Counted from the first letter of the stretch, positions 41,879 to 50,976 are shown. The stretch: 64,000 nucleotides of DNA from Methanobacterium_C sp963845285 (GCA_963845285.1 CAWJRO010000036.1:56339-120338); one strand, 5' to 3'. Notes: generated by a model not told the origin, from the letters alone. Made by a program: numbers and translations.

Positions 41879-42610
41879 TCTTTTATATTCACAATTTTAT
41901 TTATTTCATTAAATGTTACTAAAATTTACTTATTCACAAATTTTAAATTTTAGATAATTTTTAAATGTAGTTTTAGTGTTTTATTTTTGTTTTTTTAGGT
42001 GTTGAGTTTGATGTTTTTTAGGTTTTTAGTTTGATTTTTACCCCATTTTTTTTATTTGAAGTTTTTTTTAGGTGATTTCACGCCTAAAAAGTATTTGGGT
42101 CCCGTTTTGTGGGGAAGTTTGGTTTCCTTTTTTGGAGAAAAATGGACTGCAAACGGGACACACCCCCCCCTTAAATTGAATGAGAAGTTCAATAAATTCT
42201 ATACGTTTATTTCATTTTACAAATATTAACAGTTAACAAATATTAACAGTTAATATTAAAAAATAAGGAATATTACGGTTACTTTTTTAGAATCAGTTTC
42301 TCTTTTTAATAAACTCCTTAAAGATAGATATCTCAAAAAATTTAGATATCCTAAAAAATTGAAGTACCCTCATTTAACAGGGTTTAATTATATTTTATAC
42401 AATTATTAAGCTTCTAAAAATAATTTTTCTCCCAACTTTTAATGAATAATTTGATTTGTAATAATATATTTATTCAATAAAATAGATAATAATGCATTAG
42501 TTTACTTAAGTTTGGGTACGAATTTCATCAAAATTGAAAAAAAAGTATACATTGTTTATTACGGAATCATGGAATAATTTGATAATCATTAATAATGCGG
42601 TGGATTATCA
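41879..42610. other. Intergenic region after the rRNA operon
   Basis: 730 bp. T-rich tracts directly after 5S are probable terminators. A G/C-run patch (cacccccccctt near 42166-42176) interrupts the AT-rich DNA, and gatatc-containing short repeats (agatatctcaaaaaatttagatatcctaaaaaatt, in two halves) lie near 42326-42360. No gene was recognised. Confidence 0.5.
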
Positions 42611-43651
42611 ATGAATGTGGGTAAAAAAACATTAATACTGGTTGTGGTAATTGCATTAACAATTTCAGGTTTTTATTTTGTTGAAAGTAATTACTATCTT
42701 TTTCCTTCACAAAATGCCAGCATTTCTCCTCAATTAGCAGGTTCAACAGTTTATATTGAAAATGGAGTTTCAGGTGTGGTTACATTAAAAGATCCGTTCC
42801 TGAATAAAACAGTGGATATTAATGTTGCATATGATCCGATGGACTCAGGTTCAGGAGTTATCGTGACCAAAGATGGATATATAATAACAGCTTTCCATGT
42901 TGTATCTGATCCTAACGCTCTTGACCAACAGAATATACTTAGAAAAATGGATAGCAACGATGTAAATCAATATCTAAAAGAAGCAGCAGTAAAAGAATAT
43001 TTATCGCAGGGTAACCCCCAATTAGGTACCAAACTGCTTGGAAATAACAGTGGTAGTACTTACAGTTCTGAAACAGATAATCAGGTAAGTAACATAACAG
43101 ACTCAATGAGTCAAAAGAATTTATTAACTGTAAAATCATCCAAACAGGTCATAAAAGTCAAATTTCCAGCATTATCTAATGTTGGGAATTCACTCAATGC
43201 AAGTCTGGTTGATGTTGGAAATTCAGGCACTGATGAGGATGTTGCAATCCTGAAAGTTGACTCTGTTAACAAGGATCTACCTGCACTTTCTGTTAGTTCA
43301 CAAAAACCAAGAATTGGTGAAAATATCTTTATATATGGTTATCCAGGTAATACAAATGAAAATTATCAAAAAGCTCAATCAATAGTACCAAAAACAACAT
43401 CAGGTTCTCTAACAGCGGAAACATCCAGTTCTGGAACGGTTTATTATAAAACAAATGCACCAACAGCCGAAGGTTATAGCGGAGGTCCTGTTGTAGATAC
43501 TCAAAGCAGTGTGTTAGGTATTTTAATTTATGGTTCAACATCATCTAAACAGTTTAAACAACAATCCGGAACAGAATCTGGTATATTTTTATCTTCAAAT
43601 TACATAATACAGATATGCAAAGAGAACAATGTTCCTATCCAAATTGTTTAA
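42611..43651 (+). CDS. Membrane-anchored trypsin-like (S1C/HtrA-type) serine protease
   Basis: 346 residues. The N-terminal signal anchor (residues 7-24) is followed by a chymotrypsin-fold protease with His96 (ITAFHVVSD), Asp210 (EDVAILKVD) and Ser290 (EGYSGGPVVD). An inserted region of about 90 residues separates His and Asp (rich in Asn, Ser, Gln). No PDZ domain follows, unlike classical HtrA. It is expected to act outside the membrane in protein quality control. Start ATG 42611, with a weak SD (gcggtggatt). Confidence 0.88.
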   Translation: MNVGKKTLILVVVIALTISGFYFVESNYYLFPSQNASISPQLAGSTVYIENGVSGVVTLKDPFLNKTVDINVAYDPMDSGSGVIVTKDGYIITAFHVVSDPNALDQQNILRKMDSNDVNQYLKEAAVKEYLSQGNPQLGTKLLGNNSGSTYSSETDNQVSNITDSMSQKNLLTVKSSKQVIKVKFPALSNVGNSLNASLVDVGNSGTDEDVAILKVDSVNKDLPALSVSSQKPRIGENIFIYGYPGNTNENYQKAQSIVPKTTSGSLTAETSSSGTVYYKTNAPTAEGYSGGPVVDTQSSVLGILIYGSTSSKQFKQQSGTESGIFLSSNYIIQICKENNVPIQIV

Positions 43652-44207
43652 GAAATATTGAAGTTCTAATTTTACCCTCTTTTGTAAAATATAAAATTTT
43701 TTTAAAGTTCTTGGCAGTTGACGTCCATATCATACCGAACATCTATAATTTAATTTTTAATGAAGTGGATCAATACATAACGTAGATCCAAAGAAGAATG
43801 GATTGAATGAACAATCATTGGAAAATAATTGATATTATTGGGTCTATCTGGAAGGATCTCAATAGCAGAAATTTGTTTAAATAATTCTTTATTTGTTATG
43901 AGGCTGTCCCATAATCCAAAATCTACAAAAAAATAAGGATAAAAAACGCTTTAAATTCAAAAATAAACAAAATTATATATGTTACGAATAATTATGGGTC
44001 AGCCTCTTATGTTAAATTTGGAGTGTTAATGAATTTTATTTTAAAGTGAAAGTGTATTTGGACAATAATACACACAGTTGTTGAATTTATCCCATTTATT
44101 TTCTTTCTCCCCAATTAAAAACAATAATTATTTATAATTTTTAAGAGATAATTTAATAAAAGACTCAATTAATGTAATAAAAAAAGGTTTAACTGGGGGG
44201 TTTTAAA
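43652..44207. other. Intergenic region holding MITE copy 4
   Basis: 556 bp of AT-rich DNA. Content: the element at 43900-44006, and before the DUF308 gene the SD ggggggtttt. No other gene was recognised. Confidence 0.5.
43900..44006 (+). mobile_element. MITE family A, copy 4 (107 bp)
   Basis: Ends are gaggctgtcccat and atgggtcagcctc. The short target duplication TTAT lies at 43896-43899 and 44007-44010. Same orientation as copy 1 and similar along its length (aaaaaaataaggataaa, gctttaaattc). No ORF. Confidence 0.85.
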
Positions 44208-44726
44208 ATGGCAGAAGGAAAAAATGTTTTTATAGGTATTCTAGCGATAATATTGGGATTGATAGTTATATTCTTCCCGATAGTTAGTGTTGCAACATTT
44301 AGTGTTCTTGTAGGTATTGGAATTATTTTTCTGGGTATCTGGTTACTGCTTCAGGGATTCAAGGTTTGGGGCAAGAATCTTGCAGCAGGAATAGCTGACA
44401 TAATACTGGCACTTTTTGCCATAGGATACGGACTGATATTCTTGGGAAATATTAAAGGACTGGAATTTCTGACATTCTTAGCACTTTATGTGGTAGGATT
44501 TTTCATAATAATAACAGGTTTAACAGCCCTATTTTCGGATAAAGGTGTCAAAGGAAAATCAATCGGTGTTTTAGGCGTTGTATTGGGTATTTTATTTATG
44601 ATAATTGGTACATACCTCAGAAATATATTAGTTTTAGCCGCAATAATCGGCGCTTTCCTAATAATCGCAGGAATAATTGAGATTTTTGATTTAGGAGGAG
44701 AAATAGTTCCTGAGACAATGAAATAA
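44208..44726 (+). CDS. DUF308/HdeD-like membrane protein
   Basis: 172 residues with six short hydrophobic helices in a two-fold pattern (GILAIILGLIVIFFPIVS; LVGIGIIFLGIWLLLQGF; GVLGVVLGILFMIIGT; AAIIGAFLIIAGIIEIF). This repeat of 'G.L.I..G..' helices is the DUF308 (HdeD) signature. The role in archaea is unknown; in enterics it relates to acid stress. Strong SD GGGGGG, 7 nt from the ATG. Confidence 0.85.
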   Translation: MAEGKNVFIGILAIILGLIVIFFPIVSVATFSVLVGIGIIFLGIWLLLQGFKVWGKNLAAGIADIILALFAIGYGLIFLGNIKGLEFLTFLALYVVGFFIIITGLTALFSDKGVKGKSIGVLGVVLGILFMIIGTYLRNILVLAAIIGAFLIIAGIIEIFDLGGEIVPETMK

Positions 44727-44904
44727 TTAATCATCAATTTTTCAGGAGATCCATGGTTTTTTTTCCTTTTTTATCATTTTATATTTTGATTTCAATTGGG
44801 ATTACTAATTATTAACTGTAAACTACTTGGATATTTCTTAATTAAGCTTATTAATTAAGCAGTAACTTTACAAAACATCAAATTAGTAAGAGGAGTTGGA
44901 TAAA

Positions 44905-45000
44905 ATGACAAAAGTGAAAGGAACCAATAAAAGAACAAGACAAAAACCAAATTACAGAAAAAAGGGAAGTAAAAGAGGAAGGGGAGTTAAGAAAAGATAA
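44905..45000 (+). CDS. 31-residue highly basic protein
   Basis: ATG 44905 with SD aggag 9 nt upstream. It encodes MTKVKGTNKRTRQKP, then NYRKKGSKRGRGVKKR, about half Lys/Arg and with no acidic residue. This composition suggests RNA or DNA binding, such as a ribosome-associated peptide. It does not match L41e as I know that family. Its stop abuts the helicase remnant on the other strand. Confidence 0.6.
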   Translation: MTKVKGTNKRTRQKPNYRKKGSKRGRGVKKR

Positions 45001-46090
45001 TTCCAGTTCTTCCACATCCTCATCGAAGATCATGTCCCCTCCAAAACTGCTGAAAAGGGCTGTCTGTGCAATGGTCCGGGTTATGGCTTCAAGGTACACC
45101 AGCCCCTCAACATCATCTTGCATGGACGGGATCCATGTCACAAGTTTGTAGGCTAAATCCAAAAGTGGTACATCTCTTTTCCACTTTTTACGCCCAAGTG
45201 GAGTGCGTGACTGCCATGCTGCAACAAACTCCCTAAGAGAAATAGGTGATTCTGGGTTCTGGTTCTGTTTCCACGTACATCTCGGCAGTTTCCCTCCATG
45301 AGTTGAGCCTGTGGACTGCAGTTTTTGGAAGCTTTTCTATGGAATTTTGAACCTTGCATTGGGGGTCTATACATTCAAGCAAAAGGCCGCAGAATACTCC
45401 AGCTTCATCTGTCCTCTCAAGATTCTGTCCGCGAGGGTTGAACACCTCAATTGGAGGGTTAAGATTTCCAAGGTCTTCCCTCAGGTAAAATGGCAGTCTC
45501 TTCTTTTTAAAAGCCGTGATCTCCAGAGGTGAGCTTAAAAGTATGGACACATCAGTGGGAGAACCCTCATCCGGATTTGCCCTAACCTCAAACTCTTTGT
45601 TGTTGAAGGTGAATTGGAATCCATTTTCGTAGATCACCTGGTGGATGAATCTGGAAAGGTCCTCTGCCAGGGTTTCAACATCATCTCTGAACATGCCAAG
45701 CACTGGAAAATCAGTAAATTCAGGCATTCTTGCAGGTTCTATTGGAGGTTTGCCCTCAACCCTTGCTTCCTGGAATTCATTGTCCAGAAGAGCGAATCCA
45801 TTGCAGAAATTGACTATTGATTCTGTGGAACGGTAGTTTTTGGAAAGGTTGATGAGTTCAGGTTCTATCTGGAGGTGCTGAACTGTTCTATCCTTGAAGT
45901 TGGTGAAAAGATCCACAGTTGCTCCCCTGAACCTGTAAAGGGACTGATCATCATCTCCAACCACGGTGAAGTTGCCTCCATTATTTATTGCAGACTGTGC
46001 CAGTTCGAAGTATATCTGTTCCTGCAGTAGATTGGTGTCCTGATATTCGTCCACAAGAACCAGTTCAAGTTCCTGAAGAAAATCATGAGC
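45001..46090 (-). pseudogene. Remnant of a UvrD/PcrA-type helicase
   Basis: Open from about 46090 to 45233: ELVLVDEYQDTN (motif II), VVGDDDQSLYRFRGA (motif III) and NLSKNYRSTESIV (motif IV). A frameshift near 45240 follows, after which LREFVAAWQSRTPLGRKKWK and YLEAITRTIAQTALF continue. Motif I (Walker A) and the C-terminal motifs V-VI are missing, so both ends are deleted. The base composition is visibly richer in G+C than the flanks, which suggests transfer from another lineage. Confidence 0.82.
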
Positions 46091-46422
46091 ATTCTTTCAA
46101 TGTTCTACCCATTTTGGATATACTTTTTATATTAAAATTATTACTAAAATTAAAGGAAAACTGCTAAATGTTTTCATATTTTTATTTATTAATTAAATTC
46201 TCATGAAAAAGAATTATTAAATGACTTTCAAATCAGGGCTATCAAGATCTTGGTATATACGGTATATACAAATATACGGTATATACGACTCCCTGGAAAC
46301 CCTTGTTTTTTTACTTATTTATTAATTAATTATTTATTAATTATTTAATTATTAATTGAATTATAACAGATTTGTCTAGTCAATTGATTACATTTACTCA
46401 AAAAAAATAGATCTTCACATGA
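46091..46422. other. AT-rich region with ggtatatac repeats
   Basis: 332 bp. ggtatatac occurs at 46252-46260, 46261-46269 and 46278-46286, followed by a stretch made almost only of A and T (46313-46370, ttatttattaattaatta type). No ORF. It could be an operator array or an unwinding element; it lies where the secreted-protein cluster begins. Confidence 0.5.
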
Positions 46423-46992
46423 TTACTCAACCACCAGAGTATAAGTAATCGTGGAGCTGTAAGTTCCAGAAGGAGTGTTAAATGGTACATTCAAATAATA
46501 GTTCACAGGAACAGTTTGGCTTGTTAAAGTATTATCCCACGTTTTTACTTTAGTATCAGCCTCCGTAAAATGTGTTTTCGAGAGTGTTGAGTTTGAAAAT
46601 CCATCATATTTAAAATTAGATAAATCAATAACAGAACTACCACTACTGAGATCACTGGCCCTCACATAGAGGTCCACTTTATCCGTTGCACTTAAATTAT
46701 TAGCAGTTACTGAAACATATGTTTGATCCAGATAAGACCATTCCGAGCCATCTGCAAGTCTATTACCTAAATCTACACTTTGTGGAGTTACCTGAATAGT
46801 TATTGCTGCTGTCTGATCTTGTTGGGAGAGGACATTTAAATGGATTAATTTTGTTGTTCCATTTGTTATGTTACTTGAATTGAGCAAAGTATCATTTTCA
46901 GAGCTAACAATACTTAATGATGAGAAAAATATGCTGATTATCAGAGGTATTACTAATAATGATATGAGAAACATTTTCTGTGATTTTGGCAA
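46423..46992 (-). CDS. Secreted beta-sandwich protein, WxL-like
   Basis: About 189 residues with a signal peptide (MFLISLLVIPLIISIFFSS). The mature part is Thr/Ser/Asn-rich with VDLGNRLADGSEWSY, VSVTANNLSATDKVDLYVR and the ending VPFNTPSGTYSSTITYTLVVE (quoted in part). The ending recurs in the product of 48330-48866. It resembles the surface WxL/camelysin-type beta domains by pattern only. I chose TTG 46992, with GGGGGAG upstream; TTG 47010 is possible. It follows the DUF916-like gene in one operon. Confidence 0.62.
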   Translation of the reverse strand: MPKSQKMFLISLLVIPLIISIFFSSLSIVSSENDTLLNSSNITNGTTKLIHLNVLSQQDQTAAITIQVTPQSVDLGNRLADGSEWSYLDQTYVSVTANNLSATDKVDLYVRASDLSSGSSVIDLSNFKYDGFSNSTLSKTHFTEADTKVKTWDNTLTSQTVPVNYYLNVPFNTPSGTYSSTITYTLVVE

Positions 46993-47038
46993 TTCAACAC
47001 TCTCCCCCAATTATGATTTATCCGACTATTTTCTAATT

Positions 47039-47914
47039 TTAAAGGATATTTAACCTCCTTTTCCTGATTACCCATACAGTCACAACAAGTGCCACTACAA
47101 TAATTATCCACACAGGAAATACAAAGACCTTATCAGTTACCACAGCGGTTTTCGGATCACCCAACGTCCCGTAGTTTATTGTTGTGTTTATATCATAAAA
47201 TCCCATATCAAAAAAGTTAGGTGTCCAGTTACCCATAAAATAATAATTATCACCAGGATACACACTACCTGTCATATTAACATTGTGCTTATTAAACCAA
47301 CCATTCAACTCCATGTTACCTTTCATGTCCTCATGCACTGTTCCATTATTTGTAACATTGTACTCAAAAGAACCGGGCATAAAACTCATTAAAAAAGTGG
47401 GAGTTTTATGGTTTGTAACCACAATCGATTCGTCTATTTTACCTGGAAGACCCACAATTACAGGAATAATTAAAGTAACCTGTTGTTGTACTACAAATTT
47501 CATGGATGTTGAATTTTCCTGTGGGGGGTTTTGATAGCTTGTTAAAAGCAATGCACCATATGCATCATTGTAATCAATTGTTTTAGGTGCAGTAACGTTG
47601 AAGGTTATTACTTTTGTTTCATGGGGATTTAACGTGAAATTGGAATTGTCCACGGTTATCCAGTTTGCAATCCCATCATCAAGAAATAACATGTGAAGAT
47701 TGTCCTTCAAGACTCTCTTCTTATTCACATTAACATAAACCATTGAATTTCCAGGATTCTTAACTGTGATTTGTCCCGTAAATGTTTGAGAAGGTTGTAT
47801 ATTAATATCAAATTTTACAGGACCTGCAAGGAGTCCCAAACCGAATACTGGTGTAACAAAAAATGCGACAATTGTACAAACAATCATTAAAAGGAATACT
47901 TCACGCCTCACCAT
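47039..47914 (-). CDS. DUF916-like membrane-anchored surface protein
   Basis: About 291 residues. Signal peptide (LMIVCTIVAFFVTPVFGLG), then two Ig-like domains (FDINIQPSQTFTGQITVKN; NITLNPHETKVITFNVTAP as read in part; SFEYNVTNNGTVHED). It ends in one membrane helix and a basic tail (VFPVWIIIVVALVVTVWVIRKRR, quoted in part). This is the architecture of bacterial DUF916/DUF3324 proteins that partner WxL proteins. Start ATG 47914 after ggtggt; a TTG lies 12 nt upstream. It lies directly upstream of a WxL-like secreted gene. Confidence 0.68.
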   Translation of the reverse strand: MVRREVFLLMIVCTIVAFFVTPVFGLGLLAGPVKFDINIQPSQTFTGQITVKNPGNSMVYVNVNKKRVLKDNLHMLFLDDGIANWITVDNSNFTLNPHETKVITFNVTAPKTIDYNDAYGALLLTSYQNPPQENSTSMKFVVQQQVTLIIPVIVGLPGKIDESIVVTNHKTPTFLMSFMPGSFEYNVTNNGTVHEDMKGNMELNGWFNKHNVNMTGSVYPGDNYYFMGNWTPNFFDMGFYDINTTINYGTLGDPKTAVVTDKVFVFPVWIIIVVALVVTVWVIRKRRLNIL

Positions 47915-47926
47915 GAAAACCACCAA

Positions 47927-48329
47927 TAATACTATAAAAAAACTAGATAATAAATTATTCGGTTATTAAAAAAAAGAAATAATCAGTTTAACCTTTTTAT
48001 TTTTTTTGTTTATTATTGGTGGTTTTGTTTGTTCTTGTGTTTTGTTGAGGTTTGGTGTTTGTGTTTGTAAATTTATAGTTTTATTTTGTTTTTATTTGTG
48101 TTTAAAATTATTTTTGATCGATAAATTCAATATGGAAAAAGTTTATACCTTATTTTATGATATAAATGAAATTTCTGTTGATCTATGACCAAAAAAATTC
48201 AAATGAAGTTTGTTAAAGTATAACAAAAATACATTGTTACACCATCACAGCACTCAGCTACAACTCAAAAACACAGCTACAATCCCTTGCAGAAACCGAA
48301 AAAAAAGGTTAAAAAGATTATATATTATA
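47927..48329. other. Intergenic region, possible short remnant
   Basis: About 400 bp, T-rich up to 48180. At 48225-48312 an open plus-strand stretch (THCYTITALSYNSKTQLQS-like, with no start codon) has ordinary codon use and ends in TAA; it may be the 3' end of a lost gene. Nothing else was seen. Confidence 0.35.
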
Positions 48330-48866
48330 TTATGCTGCTTCAGCATACCATCTAACCGTTGTGGTATACGTTCCTGAAGTTTGTCCGAAAGGTACTTTTA
48401 ACTGTAAATCAACAGGAGCTCTGCTGGTAAGACCGTCACCGGGTGCTGCCCAATTATTCACTACAGGGGTATTTGTTGCGCTGCTGAATGCTGTGTAACC
48501 TCCTGCACTGTTAAATTGGTATAAGAAGTTGCTGTTAGGTATGGTATGTGTACTAGATGTGAAAGGTTGGTCTAGTTTGGTGGATGCATTTATTGCGACG
48601 TTGGATGTATCATTAAGCTCCAAATTAGTACCGGGAGTAGCAGAACCTAACCAGTAGTTTGCATTGTTGGTGGCGTACACAGTCCCTAAGTCAATAGTCC
48701 CATTCTCTGCATTGTTCCAGTAGGACACTAAGCCAATGGTTTGGCCTACATTAACAGTTGCATTGTTATTTGAATATTCTGTTGGTGCTGCAAAAGCGGG
48801 GGCGCATGCTAAAAGAACCATTAAACCCGCAAGCAGTGCAGTGATCGGTTTGTATAGTTTTGTCAA
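48330..48866 (-). CDS. Secreted protein, second WxL-like member
   Basis: 178 residues. Start TTG 48864-48866 with SD GGAGATG and 5 nt spacing. Signal peptide (ITALLAGLMVLLACAPAFA), mature part with IDLGTVYATNNANYWLG and NVAINASTKLDQPF, and the ending VPFGQTSGTYTTTVRWYAEAA (quoted in part). It shares the 'VPF..TSGTY..T' end with the product of 46423-46992, so the two are probably homologous surface proteins. Divergent from the HTH gene at 49008. Confidence 0.65.
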   Translation of the reverse strand: MTKLYKPITALLAGLMVLLACAPAFAAPTEYSNNNATVNVGQTIGLVSYWNNAENGTIDLGTVYATNNANYWLGSATPGTNLELNDTSNVAINASTKLDQPFTSSTHTIPNSNFLYQFNSAGGYTAFSSATNTPVVNNWAAPGDGLTSRAPVDLQLKVPFGQTSGTYTTTVRWYAEAA

Positions 48867-48952
48867 TTTTTCATCTCCTTTTATAGTTTTTGTTGATTTT
48901 TTGAGTTTATCAAAAAACCTAATTGATGGTATGTAATCACAAAAGTATAAAA

Positions 48953-48984
48953 ATTTATATTATGTTATGTTCATAGTAGAACAT
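48953..48984 (+). promoter_or_regulatory. TATA box and palindromic operator
   Basis: aaatttatatta (48951-48962) is a TATA box for the HTH gene. The palindrome ATGTTC-atagta-GAACAT (48967-48984) lies directly behind it, where a repressor would block initiation. Likely autoregulation, possibly also control of the divergent secreted-protein gene. Confidence 0.6.
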
Positions 48985-49007
48985 GTAATAAAAAGAGTGT
49001 GGTTCTT

Positions 49008-49802
49008 ATGCCAAAAACGTATAATGTAAGGGAACTTGTCCTTGAAATGATTGAAGAAGAAGATTTATCACTAGAAGTTATATCAAATAGAGTTAGAAAA
49101 AAGCTCTATGAAAAGATACTGGATAAAACAATCAACGAAACATTAATGAGCCTTTTAAAAGAAAGAAAAATCGAGATAGTGGATTATGATTTTGAAGTTT
49201 ATGAAAGAAGGAGAATGCAATCCATAAAAACACAAGGTATTATATTCAGCTCAATGAAAAGGGGTACGTTTGAAATAGAAGTACTGATAAGAGAACTAGA
49301 AAGCAAAGATCTAAAAAAAGCAATGAAATCCTATAAAATACTAAAAAAAAAATTTAGAAATAAAATGAGAAATATTGAAATGGAAGATGAAATGAACTGG
49401 GAAAACTTAAAAAAAACATTAATATCTAAATCTTTTGACACAGAAGAAAAACAGCAAACAAATCCCTTAAAAAGAGAATTCGAAGATGATCAAAACTTTG
49501 AAAACCCAGATCCTAAAAAAGAGAGTATTTTAAATGAAAATATAAAGTTAAAAACTCCGCCACATAATATAAACACAACTAAAGAAAGATCCATAAAATT
49601 TTTTGGTTCTATACCTCCTAAAAAAATGAACACAACCGAAATAGACAACCTCTTTGATAAAATAATCGATTACATCAATTCTCAAGAACTAATACCTAAA
49701 AAAATTTTGTTGCATAATCTTAAAATAAGTTTAAGTGAAACTAAAAAATCAAATCAATCACTTAAAAAGATTATAAGTTGTATTGAATTATCCTTATATT
49801 AA
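49008..49802 (+). CDS. HTH-domain protein of unknown function
   Basis: 264 residues. The N-terminal ~60 residues look like a winged-helix domain (VRELVLEMIEEEDLSLEVISNRV, quoted in part; LMSLLKERKIEIVDYDF). The rest is highly charged, Lys/Asn-rich and partly low complexity, with a C-terminal helical segment (IDNLFDKIIDYINSQELIPKK). ATG 49008 is chosen; a GTG lies 9 nt upstream. A candidate regulator of the divergent surface-protein locus, or a viral gene. Not recognised at family level. Confidence 0.55.
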   Translation: MPKTYNVRELVLEMIEEEDLSLEVISNRVRKKLYEKILDKTINETLMSLLKERKIEIVDYDFEVYERRRMQSIKTQGIIFSSMKRGTFEIEVLIRELESKDLKKAMKSYKILKKKFRNKMRNIEMEDEMNWENLKKTLISKSFDTEEKQQTNPLKREFEDDQNFENPDPKKESILNENIKLKTPPHNINTTKERSIKFFGSIPPKKMNTTEIDNLFDKIIDYINSQELIPKKILLHNLKISLSETKKSNQSLKKIISCIELSLY

Positions 49803-50060
49803 AACCAAAAGCATTTTCCAACATTATATGGATTAAATAATGGTTGTTCATTTAGTACTATTGTTTCTATTTCTCCAAATTTACTATTTTCAAATATCTT
49901 TAATCCGATTATATTCTTTCCAAAGAGATTTTAATGGGATAACATTATCCCATTTGCACTTTGTGGTTCCATAAGGTAAATCACATAAAATTAGATCCAC
50001 ACTCTTATCTTCTATAGATTGCATAATTTCAAGGCAATCTCCTTCATATAAACTATACAT
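49799..50060 (-). pseudogene. Remnant of a DNA adenine/cytosine-N4 methyltransferase
   Basis: From ATG 50058-50060: MYSLYEGDCLEIMQSI and the catalytic motif DLILCDLPYGTT, then KCKWDNVIPLKSLW, ending at TGA 49890-49892. A second frame carries on with IFENSKFGEIETIVLNEQP and GKCFWF to TAA 49799-49801, overlapping the end of the HTH gene. Normal enzymes have 200 or more residues, so most of the middle is missing. A typical accessory gene at a virus boundary. Confidence 0.7.
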
Positions 50061-50208
50061 AGTTCTCTACACCTCTCTCACTAAATTCTTATTAAGAATG
50101 TTAACATAAAGCATCTTCTGAGGTTTTGTAGAAAACCCATCCCTCCATAAAAAAATCACAATTCCACTTTTATGGAGGGATTATATTTAATAAAATTTTA
50201 AAAAATAA

Positions 50209-50976
50209 TTATTTTTTAGCTGTTATAAACACACTATTTCCACTATGCTCTGCTATGGCCTGTTCAACTGCTGAAACTTTCCAGGTTTTAGGGCCTTTCA
50301 TAGGATCTTCCATTGTAATTAGACCCTGGGAAACATTTACGGCAGTAGGATATTCATAATGACCATAATCTCCTTTCCACACTTCATTACCACTCGAATC
50401 ATATTTGAGTGGCCCGGTCATGACAAGGAGGACCACGATCACATTAGGATCTGCAACATCTTTTGCAAGCTGCTGTAATCCTTCCTGGCTCCACGGTTTA
50501 GTATAAGCTGTATATCTTAGTGCTTGCATTTCTGCTATTGCATCGGAAGGATCTGTACCATTAGGACCGGTATGCATCAATGAAGCTAGTCTGTCCTGAC
50601 TGATATAAACTCCAAACTCGGATGCAAGTCCCATACTCCATGATGTAGGTGCACAGTTCACATCATTGTCCTGCAAATAAGCCACCACATGAGGTACAAC
50701 AGACCATCCATTATTCACAGGTACTGTAACTGTAGGTGAACTTCCTGCAACGTGACTGTTACCATATCGGGCCATTGCTCCAAGAGTATATGGGCCACAT
50801 CTGCCATCCTGTAACAGCCCTTCATATTTCTGGAATTCTGTAACAGCTGCGGTTGTATACGGGCCATAAACTCCATCCACAGCAAGAGTTTTCCCATTGT
50901 TAAATCCAAATCTATTACACCAGTTTTGAATATTGACAACACCCTGGCCAGTGCTACCCATTTCATACATAACCAT
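50209..50976 (-). CDS. PG-binding / C39-like peptidase, probable pseudomurein lysin
   Basis: 255 residues. The PG_binding_1 domain (about 5-72; LAVDGVYGPYTTAAVTEF; RCGPYTLGAM) is followed by a papain-fold C39-type domain with Cys108 (NDVNCAPTSW), His206 (YGHYEYPTAV) and Asp224 (MEDPM). There is no signal peptide. As the last gene after the tail module it fits a viral lysin; pseudomurein cleavage is inferred from host type and binding domain. Start ATG 50976 after AAGGAGG with 6 nt spacing. Its fold class differs from the known C71 endoisopeptidases. Confidence 0.8.
   Translation of the reverse strand: MVMYEMGSTGQGVVNIQNWCNRFGFNNGKTLAVDGVYGPYTTAAVTEFQKYEGLLQDGRCGPYTLGAMARYGNSHVAGSSPTVTVPVNNGWSVVPHVVAYLQDNDVNCAPTSWSMGLASEFGVYISQDRLASLMHTGPNGTDPSDAIAEMQALRYTAYTKPWSQEGLQQLAKDVADPNVIVVLLVMTGPLKYDSSGNEVWKGDYGHYEYPTAVNVSQGLITMEDPMKGPKTWKVSAVEQAIAEHSGNSVFITAKK

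Noticed and set aside
48006..48188. 60-codon plus-strand frame rich in Phe/Leu/Cys
   Set aside because: It is a T-rich non-coding stretch with no SD; the composition is that of AT-rich DNA read at random.
48225..48312. Short plus-strand frame ending in KKG
   Set aside because: It has no start codon or SD and no recognisable homology; kept only as a possible 3' remnant in the intergenic entry.
46300..50060. Prophage attachment site at the left boundary
   Set aside because: No tRNA gene, integrase or direct repeat pair could be matched, because the right end lies outside the window; the boundary is left open.
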